Assembly: GCA_964057225.1 (NCBI GenBank)
Contig: OZ059895.1
Location: 18,071,688-18,135,687 of the forward strand
DNA length: 64,000 nucleotides
From: Auanema rhodensis
Taxonomy: Eukaryota; Nematoda; Chromadorea; Rhabditida; Rhabditidae
Direction of reading: 5' to 3'
Positions 24,301 to 36,799 of the stretch are shown here, in pieces (the first letter of the stretch is position 1; every line of letters begins with the position of its first letter). The notes under the pieces were generated by a model. The model saw only the letters and a program-made list of their open reading frames with translations. It had not been told where the DNA came from and did not search any database. The translations under genes were made by a program, and so were the position numbers.

Positions 24301-27300
24301 CTAACAGCCGTCCGACTTGGACTCTGGAATGCCAATGACCTCTGTAGATTTGAAATAACTCATTCTTCATCGGCATACAGTCGTTCTTTACGTAAAGCTA
24401 TTTCATTTTAATCATCTTTGAATGATTTGAGAGATATGTGAGACTTTTTGGGAGATGATGATGATGGTGATGATGATGATAGCTGTACAGACAGGCGTCA
24501 ATAATGATAAGCAGTTGGAGGGAGGATGATTTGTTATTTCTCGCGCATCTATTTTGTATTTTTTGTCAAAATAAATAAAAATTACTATATAGTTATGATG
24601 TTTGGAATATAATGACTATATAGTAAAATATATATTTTTATAAAATAGTATTTTCACATTTCATTATACGTAAGCTTTTCAGCGTTTCCCTCTATATCTT
24701 AAATCTGTATATAGTTGTATCTTAAGAGAAGCACATATCTAGCTTCAGCTAAATCTTCATTCAAACACAAAAGCCTATATAAAAATGCAATTATTTCTCT
24801 TCGATATTTCCCTAATATTCTTGAAATAGATGAAATGAATCAGATTTTTTTGGAGGAAAAGCTGGATGAGATAAAGTTGGCGATTAGAACAATATATTTC
24901 GAACAATTGAAAAATATCATGTTGAAATAGCAGTTATTATAACTATATGTATAGTAATTGCACTTTTCTCGATTATAATAGGAAACTTGGTTGCCTAAAC
25001 GTTGTCGTCAAATTCATGGCCTTCTCGTTTTCTTTCTACTCTGTCATTGGGTCAGTATTTCCGATTTCAGGATGTGGTGTCCGAATAGACACAACGAAAC
25101 GGCTGTTAGACATGCAAAGCAGATAATTGAAATTCCATGCTGAAGATTGATCTAGCTTAGCAAGAGATGACGAAGGAGAAGAAGAAGCCGGCAATGAGAT
25201 AGACTAGAAAAGATTTTTTGGAATCTGTTGCTCCTGCTTCATATATGTATATAGAAATCTAACAATGATGCTAGATATGAAAAGAGAAAAGGACGAATAG
25301 AAGAGCAGAGAGAGATAGAGAGAGAGATAGATAGATCGACAGACATCGAGAAAAAAAGATAGAGGATTGGAACAAAAAACTTAATTGTCGCCTCGGGCAA
25401 GTAGATGAAAAGCATTAACATGCTCAATTGAATTGTGGAAAAAATCAATTAAAATCAAATTGAGAAAAGAGGGAGATTAGAGAGAAAGGATTGAGAGGAT
25501 AGGAACAGAGTAGTGTGAGCTAGTTAAACAACGACAATGATTGATTTAAAAACAAAAAAATGACATTAAACAGATATAAATGATGAGGAGTGTGACGGAG
25601 AATTAAATATGAAACAAGTTGAGAGAGAAATCGTGAAGCGTTAGGTTGCTGATGTTACTTGCTGGACATATCGCTGTAATATGGCTAACAAACTAGTCCA
25701 GTCCTCCATACATGGGCAAATATGTACAACATCTACTCTGCCATAGCCACCGGCACTGGCACAGAAAAAATCGCAGCAACAGCAGCATACCAACAGCTCT
25801 TAGTCTAATCTGGCATGGCATAGTCTGAGCGAAGCCAAACCAAGCTAAGCAATGAAAAAGCTCAGCATAGTCTGTCAGCGTGTAACAACTTGTGTATGTC
25901 CTTTTCAACAATGGAAGTGAATCAAAAAAAAGTTCTTTTTCTTGAGATTTCTACTGAAACAGCCAGCTGTTTCAACAATCCATGTATACGTAAATGATAC
26001 AATACAATGAATGCATAGAACATGAACTTATAGTTGAATTGAGGAATAATGAAGCTTAATCTTTCAACTTAAGCTTATAAGGTGCAGGAAGCCAAAAACA
26101 ATTGTGATAGCTAAGAACAAATCAGATAAACTATGATATATAGTATCAGATTGATGTAGTAAGGAAAAGAATATATTTTCTAAATTTAGACTAATTTCTC
26201 AAAATGGTTCACAAGCTGAAAGTGTAATTTACTGAAAACGGCAGAGAAATACATTTTTGGTTTAGTGAAACTGGTTCAATAGCTGTATGAGATGATGATG
26301 ATGATGATGATGATGCCAACAGGTGGGGAGAAGGGTGGGGGGAGTGCAACGAAGAGCGAAAAGAGAAACTGATGGTATAAGTTGAAAACAGAAAATCAAT
26401 ATAGTGAATAGACAAAATATAATTGAAACATTTTTCATTATATAATTAGCATAAATTATAATTGAAAGTTAAGTATATAGTTAAATATTGATGTTTGTAA
26501 ATAATTAATGATCAGTGAAAAAAAATAAATTTATGAAGGCAATTTTGAGGGAAAAAAACATTTTGTTTTGACAAAAAGAAGAAGGTTTTTGTTACTTTTA
26601 TGTTGTTTAAAATATATTTTTTAAAAAGCTGACACATGAAAAGAAAACAAAAACCTGAAAAGCAGGAATAATTGAGAGAATTAGAGAGATTGGTAGACAA
26701 TATTATTGAGGACATTCGTCTGCAGTACTAGTTTACATCATCAACAATATCCAGATAATCAGAAGAAAACAGCTCTCAGAGAAATATAATTTATATACAC
26801 ATATAGTATATATAAATATGTTTCAAATTTTTTTATTTTATTTTATTGTTTGAATTTGAAAATTGTGTTCAATGCCACGAAAATATAAGGAAATTGACGC
26901 TGATCTGCTATAGGCAGGACATGCTGCTTGGAATTGTTGCAAAGAAAAACAAAACACAGAAATCCCTTCTCGCTTTTCCTTTCTATTTGCCATTTTGCCA
27001 AGAACCATGGCTTTCAGACGTTTTTTTCAAGTCAGTCAGTTCGTTTCAATTCACTTCGCTTCAGCTTTCTAAAGCTCCGACGATGGACATCTGGCACAAA
27101 TTCAAGAAAAGTGCCAGGATGACACGAGAATGTCGACGATGACGATGGAAAAATAGAAAAAGAACAGCGTGAAAAGGAGAGTCGAACAGGGAAAATGAAG
27201 AAAAAATGAAGATGGTTGCTGGATTTTCTCGAAGACATTAGATGAGAAAATACTAAGATAAACGAACAATGATGAAATAAGCTTCACAATGATTTCAGTT

Positions 27301-30300
27301 CGTTAAAGTCAGCTGAACTTTATAGTTTATTTTTCATTGGCTGAAAATAAAATAAAAAAATAAAAAACACTTAGAATGTTTAACTGATATTTTTAGAAAA
27401 TAAGAGAAAAGATAGCAGATAAACGGAGATAATTGAGGTAGAGGGGTAAGATGTTGAGAAGACCTGCTGTTCCAGGAGCAATCTGATATGGAAATTGTGT
27501 ACGACAATCAACAGATAGAGCGAGAGAGTGAGAAACAGTTTGAAGGCATGAGAGATATGGAAAGAAAGGAAGAAGATGATGGCGAATAAAGAGAAGAGAC
27601 AAGGCATGGATTGAAGCTTGTAACTCTCCTCAAGCAGTTATTAGTTGTATATAAAAGGATAGAACAAAGGTCACATATGAAAGACGTAGTACTTGTTAGG
27701 ATGGGTGAGAAGCTAAAAATGATGTCCGCTCGACACAAACATTAGTTTTAGAGGTCAAAAAGGCGCTAGTTACAGAGATGAGCAAAGCTTTTTCTATCCA
27801 GAAAATGCGACAGATTTTTTGGCTACGTGCTTTTGGATGCAAAATAAGGATATAAGACAGAACGTTTTGGATCTTAAACAGCGAAATCGAGAGACAAACA
27901 AGGGTGTTGCAAAGAGACCATGAATTTAATATAGCGATGATAAAGAAAATAAATGATTAGAAAGATTCTTGGGATAAGAAAATTGAAAAAAGTTCAAAAA
28001 GTGAGAAGAATGAACCAAAAAAAACCTAGATAAATGATATGATGGATAGTTTCGATTGACGTCTGTGCTGATCAGAGTAGCAAACAGAACTGACAAAGAG
28101 AAAGAGGATTAATCAGTTGATAAACTCAGATATTGAAAGTATTTGAATAGAATGAAAGATGATATACTTTGTATATAATGAGAATGATGGTATAAACATA
28201 TGAAAATTGCAAAAAAAATTATTAATTGAACTTACTTGGTCATAGTTGAGAGAATAGGTTGGATGTGTATGTTTGTATGTGTGTGCGTGTTCGTTGAGTA
28301 TGAAGCTGTTCCACCTCCTATAGGCAAAGAACCTCTCTGAGAGAAAGAGGGAGGGGAGGGAGGATTTCGATGAGGTAAGGACGAGGTGTGGAGGGAAAAG
28401 GGGAGGAAGAACTGCCTTGGAGGTTAAAGTAACGATAGATAATAGACAGAGAATTAGGCAGAAGAGCTGATGAAGAGATGGAAAACGAGGCAGGGAAATG
28501 TAGACAAGGTAAGAGAGAGAGAGAGAGAGAAGGAGAGAGCCGGATGGCTTGTGAATAGCTGTGTGAGGATAGCTGTGTATGTATGCGTCTGTTCGTTTTC
28601 TGCGTTGGGGAGAGGAAAAGATGAAAGACAGAGAGACAGAGCAGCAGAGATGAGAAGAAAGCTGTGAGATAGAATAAAATATTGAGAGACAAAAAAAGCG
28701 CAAAAGAGAAAGAGAAAGAGATAGAGTTAAGCAGTTCCTCCTGCTCCAACAACCCTCAAGGCACCGCCCCACCATTCTTTCTCTTTATCTTTTGCCTCTC
28801 AATACGTGGAATACTATTTTGTTGGTAAATTCTCTCTTAATCGTCTTATTCTAAATATATGTGGGAGGTCTCCATTAAAAACTACCGAAGATCCATGGTA
28901 GATATAAGAATAAAAGAGACTAAGTATACATGCCTCAAGGATGAGCATATGTGGAGAAAAGTAGCTAAAGAGGAAGAAAAAGACAGCAATAGCGATATAA
29001 TAGCAATTTTATTGAGAGCCAAAAAAAGTGAAAAGGTCAGAGAGTAAGAGTTAAATGAGTTTTCAAAAAAACTTGAAAAGTGTAGGCTGATATGTGAAGA
29101 ACCATGCTGCTTTTCAACCCTTATCTCCAATTTCCTTTTCTTCAAAGCATCTCTTCTTCTCACCTTCTCTTGTTCTTCAAACTCTCATCGTAGTCATTCA
29201 TTGTATCGTCATAGTTATCGCTGTCGTTAGTACTTCTTCTATCTGCTCATGAAAGCATATCCGAGCTTGATGGTAGTTAGAAGTTGTGTATATCCTCTCT
29301 GTCTCTTTGTGTTATCGTTGTTCATTCTCGAGATACAATCATATCAGCCATGTCTAGGCTTCTTTTCTTCTCAATATCATCCAGTTATTCTCATGACTTT
29401 TGGGAAAAAATGTGAATAGCAGAGCAGCCGTGTGGGTTGATGAATCTATTATTAGATTCAGATGTATGTTATGGAAACGATTCAGCAGGAAATTCAGCCT
29501 GAACCAGTTACAAGTTGGTTCATTGATTCAGATGACATTCATACGTTGTATCATCGTTGCAATTTTTTTAAAAGTTGAAACAAGTCATCGACTTGCTCGA
29601 CTTTCATATACGTCTAATTCTTTCATCTTTGCATTAGGTTATCGGGTTCTTCTGATCGTTGAGCATGTACACATGCGCTCATATGAATGCATATGTATGT
29701 AACATACCTTCACTAGACGAAGAAAGAAAGGTATTTGAGTAGATAGATAGATAGAGAAGGGGAGAGAAAGAGAGAAAGAGAGAGAGAGAGATAGTTTATT
29801 GAGAGAATGTGAAGAAAGTTTGATAGATGTAGACTGCAAAGTTTAGTTATAAATACACAAAGAAATAGTGCAACAGATTGAGAGATGATAGACAAGTTTT
29901 AGAAAACATAGCCAGGATGATCGAATAATTTATACAAAGCTTCATGAATGAGAGAGAGGGGGAGGGTGGTACGTGGTAGAAACGACAGAAAACCATAACG
30001 ACCCGGCAGAATGAGACTGAGAGATCAAGAGAAAGAGAGGAAAAAAGAGAGAGAGATTGGCAACAAGACACGAGTGCGAAGGTAAATAGAAAAAACGAGC
30101 TGCATGTAAACTTGTGGTGAGACGACGACATCGTTTGGTGACAGATGTGATGATGTGGCATGTCATCCGAAAACTCTTTTCTCTAATTCTATTGCTTCAC
30201 TTCTTATTATCATTAACGTAGCCTCATGTTTCAACCAGCTTTGAAACATATTCTTTCTCTTGTTGGTTGAGATGTTTTTGAAAAAGAGTGAGAGCAAAAT

Positions 30301-32588
30301 GATTGGCTATTGCCATCAAACTCGTGTTAGACAGATGCCAAGTTCAACAAGTTGCGGTCAATGTTGCCGTAGGGTATGTATAATGATACACGTGCAATAA
30401 CTCAAATTCTGTGATTTATGACTGGTTTGAGAGCGAAATAAATATTTTTTAGTATGATACATATAAATAATTCAAAAATCAGAAGAATGAATAGAAATGA
30501 TCAAGTAATGAGATTTTGTTCTCTCAAAAATACTTCAAGATATGAAACTAATTGGAAAAGAAAGTGATGAGACATCAATTGCTTGATTAGTTATCACACT
30601 ATTCAGTGAATAATAATAATTAATTAAATAGCAAATTGAAAAATCAATAATAAATAACAAATAAAATAGAAAAGTAATAATAAATATGAAAGAAGAAACT
30701 AACTCTGTGAAACTTTGTCGTTGAAGTATGGGTGTTGGCTCATCAGGCTCCTTCTCATATATGAAAGTCTTGACATCATCATTACCAAATGAAACCCTAG
30801 AACGATAAAAAAATAAGATTATCATTAATGATTTTTGTATATTTTTAAAATTTATTTCTATAGAAAATTCAATGAATTGTCCTTTTTGTTATAGAAAACC
30901 TACTTTTTACCCTCAACACGACGGCGAAAAATCTTGAATAGGTTACGCATTGATAACGTTTATGTTGATTTTCAATCAAATATGTGAGTTTTCTCAAAAG
31001 AAATAAAATATTGTTGAATATTTGGTAAAAACGAAAATAATAAATAACGAGTGAAGTATGAAATGAAAAAGCCTAAAATGGATTGCATGAAAACTAAGAA
31101 CATTGACGTCGACCTCTAACTGTTTGGATGAAAAAAAAGGATAACCTATTATGGTATATTCTATAGCAAAACTAATCCAAGATATAAGAAAAAGGAAGAG
31201 AAAAAAACGTTGAAGTACAGAGATTTGAAGAAAGAGAATAAAAGAAAATAAGATTAGAACACGTAATACTCAAGAGAACATCTACAAAAAAGTAAAAGAA
31301 GGCGGAAGAAAGAGAGAGAAAAGAGAGAGAGAGAAAAGAGAGAGAGAGAAAGAAAAAGAAAGAAAATGCATGATACAATGCACATTTTAATGAAATTAAA
31401 AAAAAAAGAAGAAGATGATGAGTTCTTGGCTGATTTTCGAAAACGTTGAAGTTATCCTTCAACTATCCAGTCAAAGGTTATGTTGTCATCATTCTTGTTA
31501 TTTCATTTAAAGTAATTTCTTCTTTTTCTTCTCAAATCGAGAATGAAATGTCCTTCAAATCAAAAGCAAATTTGGTATTGAGGTAGTGAACGAGTATAAG
31601 GAGAGTATATGAGTATATTCATGAAGATGGATGTATCTGTACGTGTGTACATGAGAGTGAAAAGAGATGAAGAGTACGCGTGTGTGTGTGTATGAGGCTG
31701 TTCAGTCGATTTACAAAATACTAAAAGGTCGCGACATGTAACAGAATCTTGAGTCACAAACTGTTGAAAAGAGATTTTTAGTCAATAAACTAAATGGAAG
31801 TTTCGAAGAGAAAAAAAATTCGAAGAAACCGAAAACAAAGTGAAAAGGAACATTCAAACTTCAGAGAGAGAAAGAATGAAGAAAAGTATTGAAATAAAGA
31901 GAAAGTCAGTTATAGAGAGAAACTGAGAGAGAGAGAGAGAGTGAGAGAGAGAGAAGGAACGATGCCAATGAATGTATTTAAGTGTATATGAAAAAGAAAA
32001 CGGAAAACGAAAAACAAATAAGATGATGAATGAAATTTAAAAAGAAATTTTAGAATTTCTTTTAAAAGAGCGCAGGACAGCGAAGAAAATGCTAACGGCG
32101 ACATGAGGCTAGAAGATGTAGAGAAAAGACAAAAAACTATATGTTGTCTTTAAGGTTTTATTGAATCAACTGCTATGCTTTATCTATCAGGCTTCATTTA
32201 GTAAATGGATATATTCGGAGAGTTGATCATCGATGTCTGGGAGTAAGCTGACTGAAGAATCAGGAAAAATTCGAGCAGTGAGCCGACCAGTTTCGCATTC
32301 TTAGCACTGATTGATTATTAAAAATATTTTTTTCGCCTACATTATCTCCAATCGGATCATATTTATGAAATTTGAATTAAATACTATATATAGAAAAATA
32401 TTAGTTAGTTAAATCACCATGTAATATAACCTATATGGGATATGAGAAATGACGTTTAGGTAGATGAGACGTTAAAACATTCTCCGTTTTCGTCTTCATT
32501 CCCCTGTATATCTCCATACAAACATTTAAAAGATATTCAGTATAAGTAGCATATATATAAATATATATGTATAGAAAGAGATATATAT

Positions 32589-32656
<68 letters not shown>

Positions 32657-35600
32657 AGAAGAAGAAGAAGGGCGATTCAAGAAAGTCAACGAAGGCAATA
32701 TTCAATGAAAAGTCACATGGAATAAAGGACGAAAGGAATATGAGCTATTCAATAGTCTCAACAACCACAGCCACTACCCTTCAACCACCAAAATACTCGT
32801 AAATGGATGTTGGGTTAAAGAATCAAATGAAAAGAAAGCATAGCGTATGCTTCTCTCGATCGCGCTCAAGACAATGTAAGCAACTGGATCAGCTGGAATC
32901 CATCATCATCGCCCAACCTTGGCCAGGTGTGGGAAAAAAACATGAACACACTAAGTAAGGCCAAATGTAATTCATTATGGGAACAATGGCTTAAAAATTG
33001 GTAGCTATGCCATGCTGCTATTCAGGTTGTATTCAAGTTCGAAGAAGACGTGGGCAAATTGCGATGGTGAGAGTAAGAAGCGTATCAATACGAATGACAT
33101 ATGCAAAGTATTGAAAAATTACTAGTGGTAAGGAAAAAAACAGAAGCAGAGCTTCATTCTGACTATCAGGTTTAGGGGTATGAAATTCAAAAAGTCTGAA
33201 CAATAGTAAGTGAGACAGAAAAAAATACGAAAAACATTTAGAAACTTGATGAGCATAACCAATCGGTGAACAGAGTAGAATTGTTGAGACGCGTAATGTG
33301 TGTCTGACAGCTATTTTCGAATACTTCAATACTATGAGTTTGAGAATTGTTGAGTTTAATCAGCAGCATGATGAACAGCTTAGTTACATCTGTTGCAACG
33401 TATGCTCAGCATAGTTGACATGTCGTCATAGTTGACGTTCTCTTTATCGGCGGTATGCAATTGGACGTGACGATGAATACAAAAATCGAGAAAAACAAAA
33501 CATTTCATCCGTTTATGGTGCGAAACGCGCAGAAAGAACAGCAAGTGAAAAGAAGAGTATGTGAAATCGACATTCAGTAGCAGATTGTGTCCAAGTGCAA
33601 TGATTGTTCATCGACTGACTGTTGTGGCCTCAGCCTGTTAGATGCGGTGTGATTGTGTAAAGTTCATCTGGAGCTAGCTGATGCTCGGAAGTACGGGGTG
33701 GAGAAGAGATAAATTTTGCGAGAGTGAAATGATGAGAATAGAAAAGAATGAGAGAAATAGACACAATTGAAGATATGTATATTGGACAATAGACGAGTAA
33801 TACTACGTTACAAGACGTTCAAGTTGTATAAGAAAGATGTAAGAAGTCGGAAGCTGTGGTGTGGATAATCTACAGAGCTAGATGATGGAGATGAAGCAGC
33901 AGTTGCAACACAACAACTCTAAAGGTGCTTAGTATGTGTGTAATATCACAGAAGAAAGAATAATACTCAATATAGATTAAAAAGATTTACATGAATCAAC
34001 GTGTCGATTGACACGTTTGTTAAGCTGTTGAAATAAAGTGTTTAAGTCAGAAATATAGATGCTACATGTACAAAAAAAATAAAAGAGAAAGAGAAAGAGA
34101 GAAAAAGAGAAGGTAAAGGGAATATTTGATGGTAAAGAATGCGACACGGATTTTGATACGGCTATATTCCGAGATTGAGCTGTTCTGTTAATAGAAGTCT
34201 GTGATGCTTGAACAAGTTCCTGGCTGTTTGTTTCTTGTGCCACTTGTAAATCTTTTACTCAATTGTGCACAAGGCAAGGCAGGAAGCTTTTCCATCTATT
34301 TTCAACATCTCAATGTCCCAGCCTTTCAATCTTTCGAATATTGCTTATGCCCCTTCGTGGCATTTTTTATTGTCAAAACTCTAGAGATAGATGAGCATTT
34401 GAAATTGAGCAGAACGTTAGACTAAGCTGTAAGGACGTTGCTGTCAGGTAATCAGGTATAAGATGCGATAAAGTTGTTAAATCTTCATTTTCACTCATTG
34501 AATAGAATAATGATTGTAATTGATTTATATCCGACCTGAAGCTGTAATCGCACCTGCAGTTGTTTATTCTTTCACAAGAATCAGTCTTCTTATTTCAGAA
34601 ACTTGTTGACCTCCCAGTAATCTTTCTTTTTTTGGCTCTCTTTCTCTCTCTCTCACAGACTCTTTTTCTCTCTCTCTCTCTGTATCTGTTTTCTATACCT
34701 TATGAAAAGCTTGAAAAAAATAAAAAAAACTCAAAGAAGCTGATGATTGAGATCTTACAAGTTTTCAAAGCGGAACTGAAACTTGGAGCATACCAAAATA
34801 TCTTTCAAAAAATCAGGAAACATTTGAATACGAGTGGATGATATTGGATATGAAGATTAATATTTATTGTCAACAACAATAATGACTTCGGTTTTATTCA
34901 AAAAAACTTATTTATTGTTGACTGATCACAAGGGTTGAACAAAAAAAATTTTAATAGAAGCCACTAATGTAGTTGAACATTGAGTTCTTTATAGAAAGCT
35001 GGAAAAAAGAAGTAATCATACTTATTATAGTTATATAAATAAAATATATTTAACAACTAAGTATAATATATTCAATAAATATTTAGAATTGAAAGATATC
35101 ATTTGATTTTTGAGAAATGTTATGTGAGACAATATCATGTTGAATGTATTTATCAACAAAAAAATCAATAAATAATAGAAATAATAAACAAAAACAAATT
35201 TTTACTATCCAATATTATTTGAAATAAAATGAAAAAAATTTTTTCTGATATTAATTACATTAATTATGTTGATTAATTATTTTAATTTTATTTTAAAGTA
35301 ATTAAATAAAAAAGAAATAAAAATTGATAAAATATTCAGAAATACTTGTCCATTTACACATAACAGTTTAGTTTTATTTTTGATCTGATACAATATTTAT
35401 TATTATAATATATTATAATATAAAAAGATAAATTAAATTTTTTTTGTAAAATAATCTGATGCATTTCAAAAGATCTTTGTTATAGACGTCGTCGTGTTGA
35501 TTAATTTAATTATTATCAAAGAAAAAAAATATAATTAAGAATTGGAACTAACCGTTTACAACTAACACCATTTGGTGAGGTTGGTGGTGATGGAAGAATT

Positions 35601-36741
35601 TCAGTCATTTCCTTGAAATATGATTTTCTTTGTATAATATAGCTATTCTTTGGAAGATGAACTAGAGTTTGAATTTAATAAATGAATACCTAAAATACGA
35701 GAGATTTCAAAATAAATTTGTCGAAATTAAAAAAAGAAAAGAAGAAAGAAAAAGGTGAAAATAATTTTAAAAATTTACATGTTGATAATCAATAACTTAA
35801 ATTTTAAAATAACAAACAAACAAAATGATAATTAATAAATGTAAAAACTAACAATATAAAAAAAAGCTGTGATAGGATAAATAAAAGCAACTTGGAAGCA
35901 AGCTGAGAATATTTAGAAAAACGTGGTGATACCGATTACGAGATGAAGAGAAGATGAGTCTGCTAAGCCATCTCTGAGTCTAAAGTTGCCCTTTCTTTGT
36001 GTTGAGGTAGATAGAGAAAATAAAGAAAAAGAGAATAACGATGAACATGATGCTGATGAGAGGAAACATTAATCAAGATGCAAGTCGAGTGATTTCAGCG
36101 GACAGCATGCCCTCCCGCAATTTGTTCCTGTTTTCCGGAAAGCAGCTATGTAGTCTGACTTTTGAATGTAACGGAAACTGAGGAAGATGAGCAGGTAACA
36201 AGAAGGAAATTAAAAGGGAAATGCTAGAAAGGACAGAGAGAAAGAAAAAGGGTGGGAGAGAGGGGAGAGACGAAGAGAGGGAATGGCAATGATGGAGATG
36301 GCAATTGTCTATTGACGTAGATTCAAACACGTCTATCAATATGAAATCAAAGAAAAACAAATCTCACAGTTTTCTATAGGAATGACACTCTCTGCTCATA
36401 GTTAACTGACATCCATGAAGAATAATATATCGTGGCTTGAAGCATCTATTAGACAATCTGTAAGGCTTGGTGGAAGCGATAGGATTGGAGCAATACAGCT
36501 GATAAGCATTGCCTATATAGGAGCAAAAGCGGAATCGATTTGTAATCCTCCCATTAGCTGCATATGCTGGAGACGAAAAAGAGGAAAAAGGAATACGAGA
36601 ATTTGTGAAAGAGAGATGAAGAGGAATTGTGATACGAAGTGAATGAGAAATTTGAAAGAAAGATATAGATAGAGAAGTATAAAGAGAATGTGAAAGAGAG
36701 GGGGGCGTATGTAGGTGGAAAAGCGCAATATTTTGCAACAT

Positions 36742-36799
<58 letters not shown>

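Larger units (their letters stand above)
14169..30703. other. 16.5-kb repeat-rich intron of the CaaX gene
   Basis: I see no exon that splices convincingly here. Long open frames on the minus strand (for example 17109-17543, 28113-28775) are runs of Ser, Leu and Phe made by (TC)n-like sequence and are not genes. On + the sequence is purine-rich with many GA tracts, plus scattered GAT and TA repeats. Slightly more complex, GC-richer islands lie near 22200-22340 and 25690-25900, but no frame or splice pattern supports exons in them. Confidence 0.6.

Noticed and set aside
28113-28775. Long minus-strand open frame (220 codons)
   Set aside because: Its product is mostly Ser, Leu and Phe from a TC-rich strand, with no domain, start context or splice logic. 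The same holds for minus-strand frames at 17109-17543, 36364-36837 and 43106-43468.
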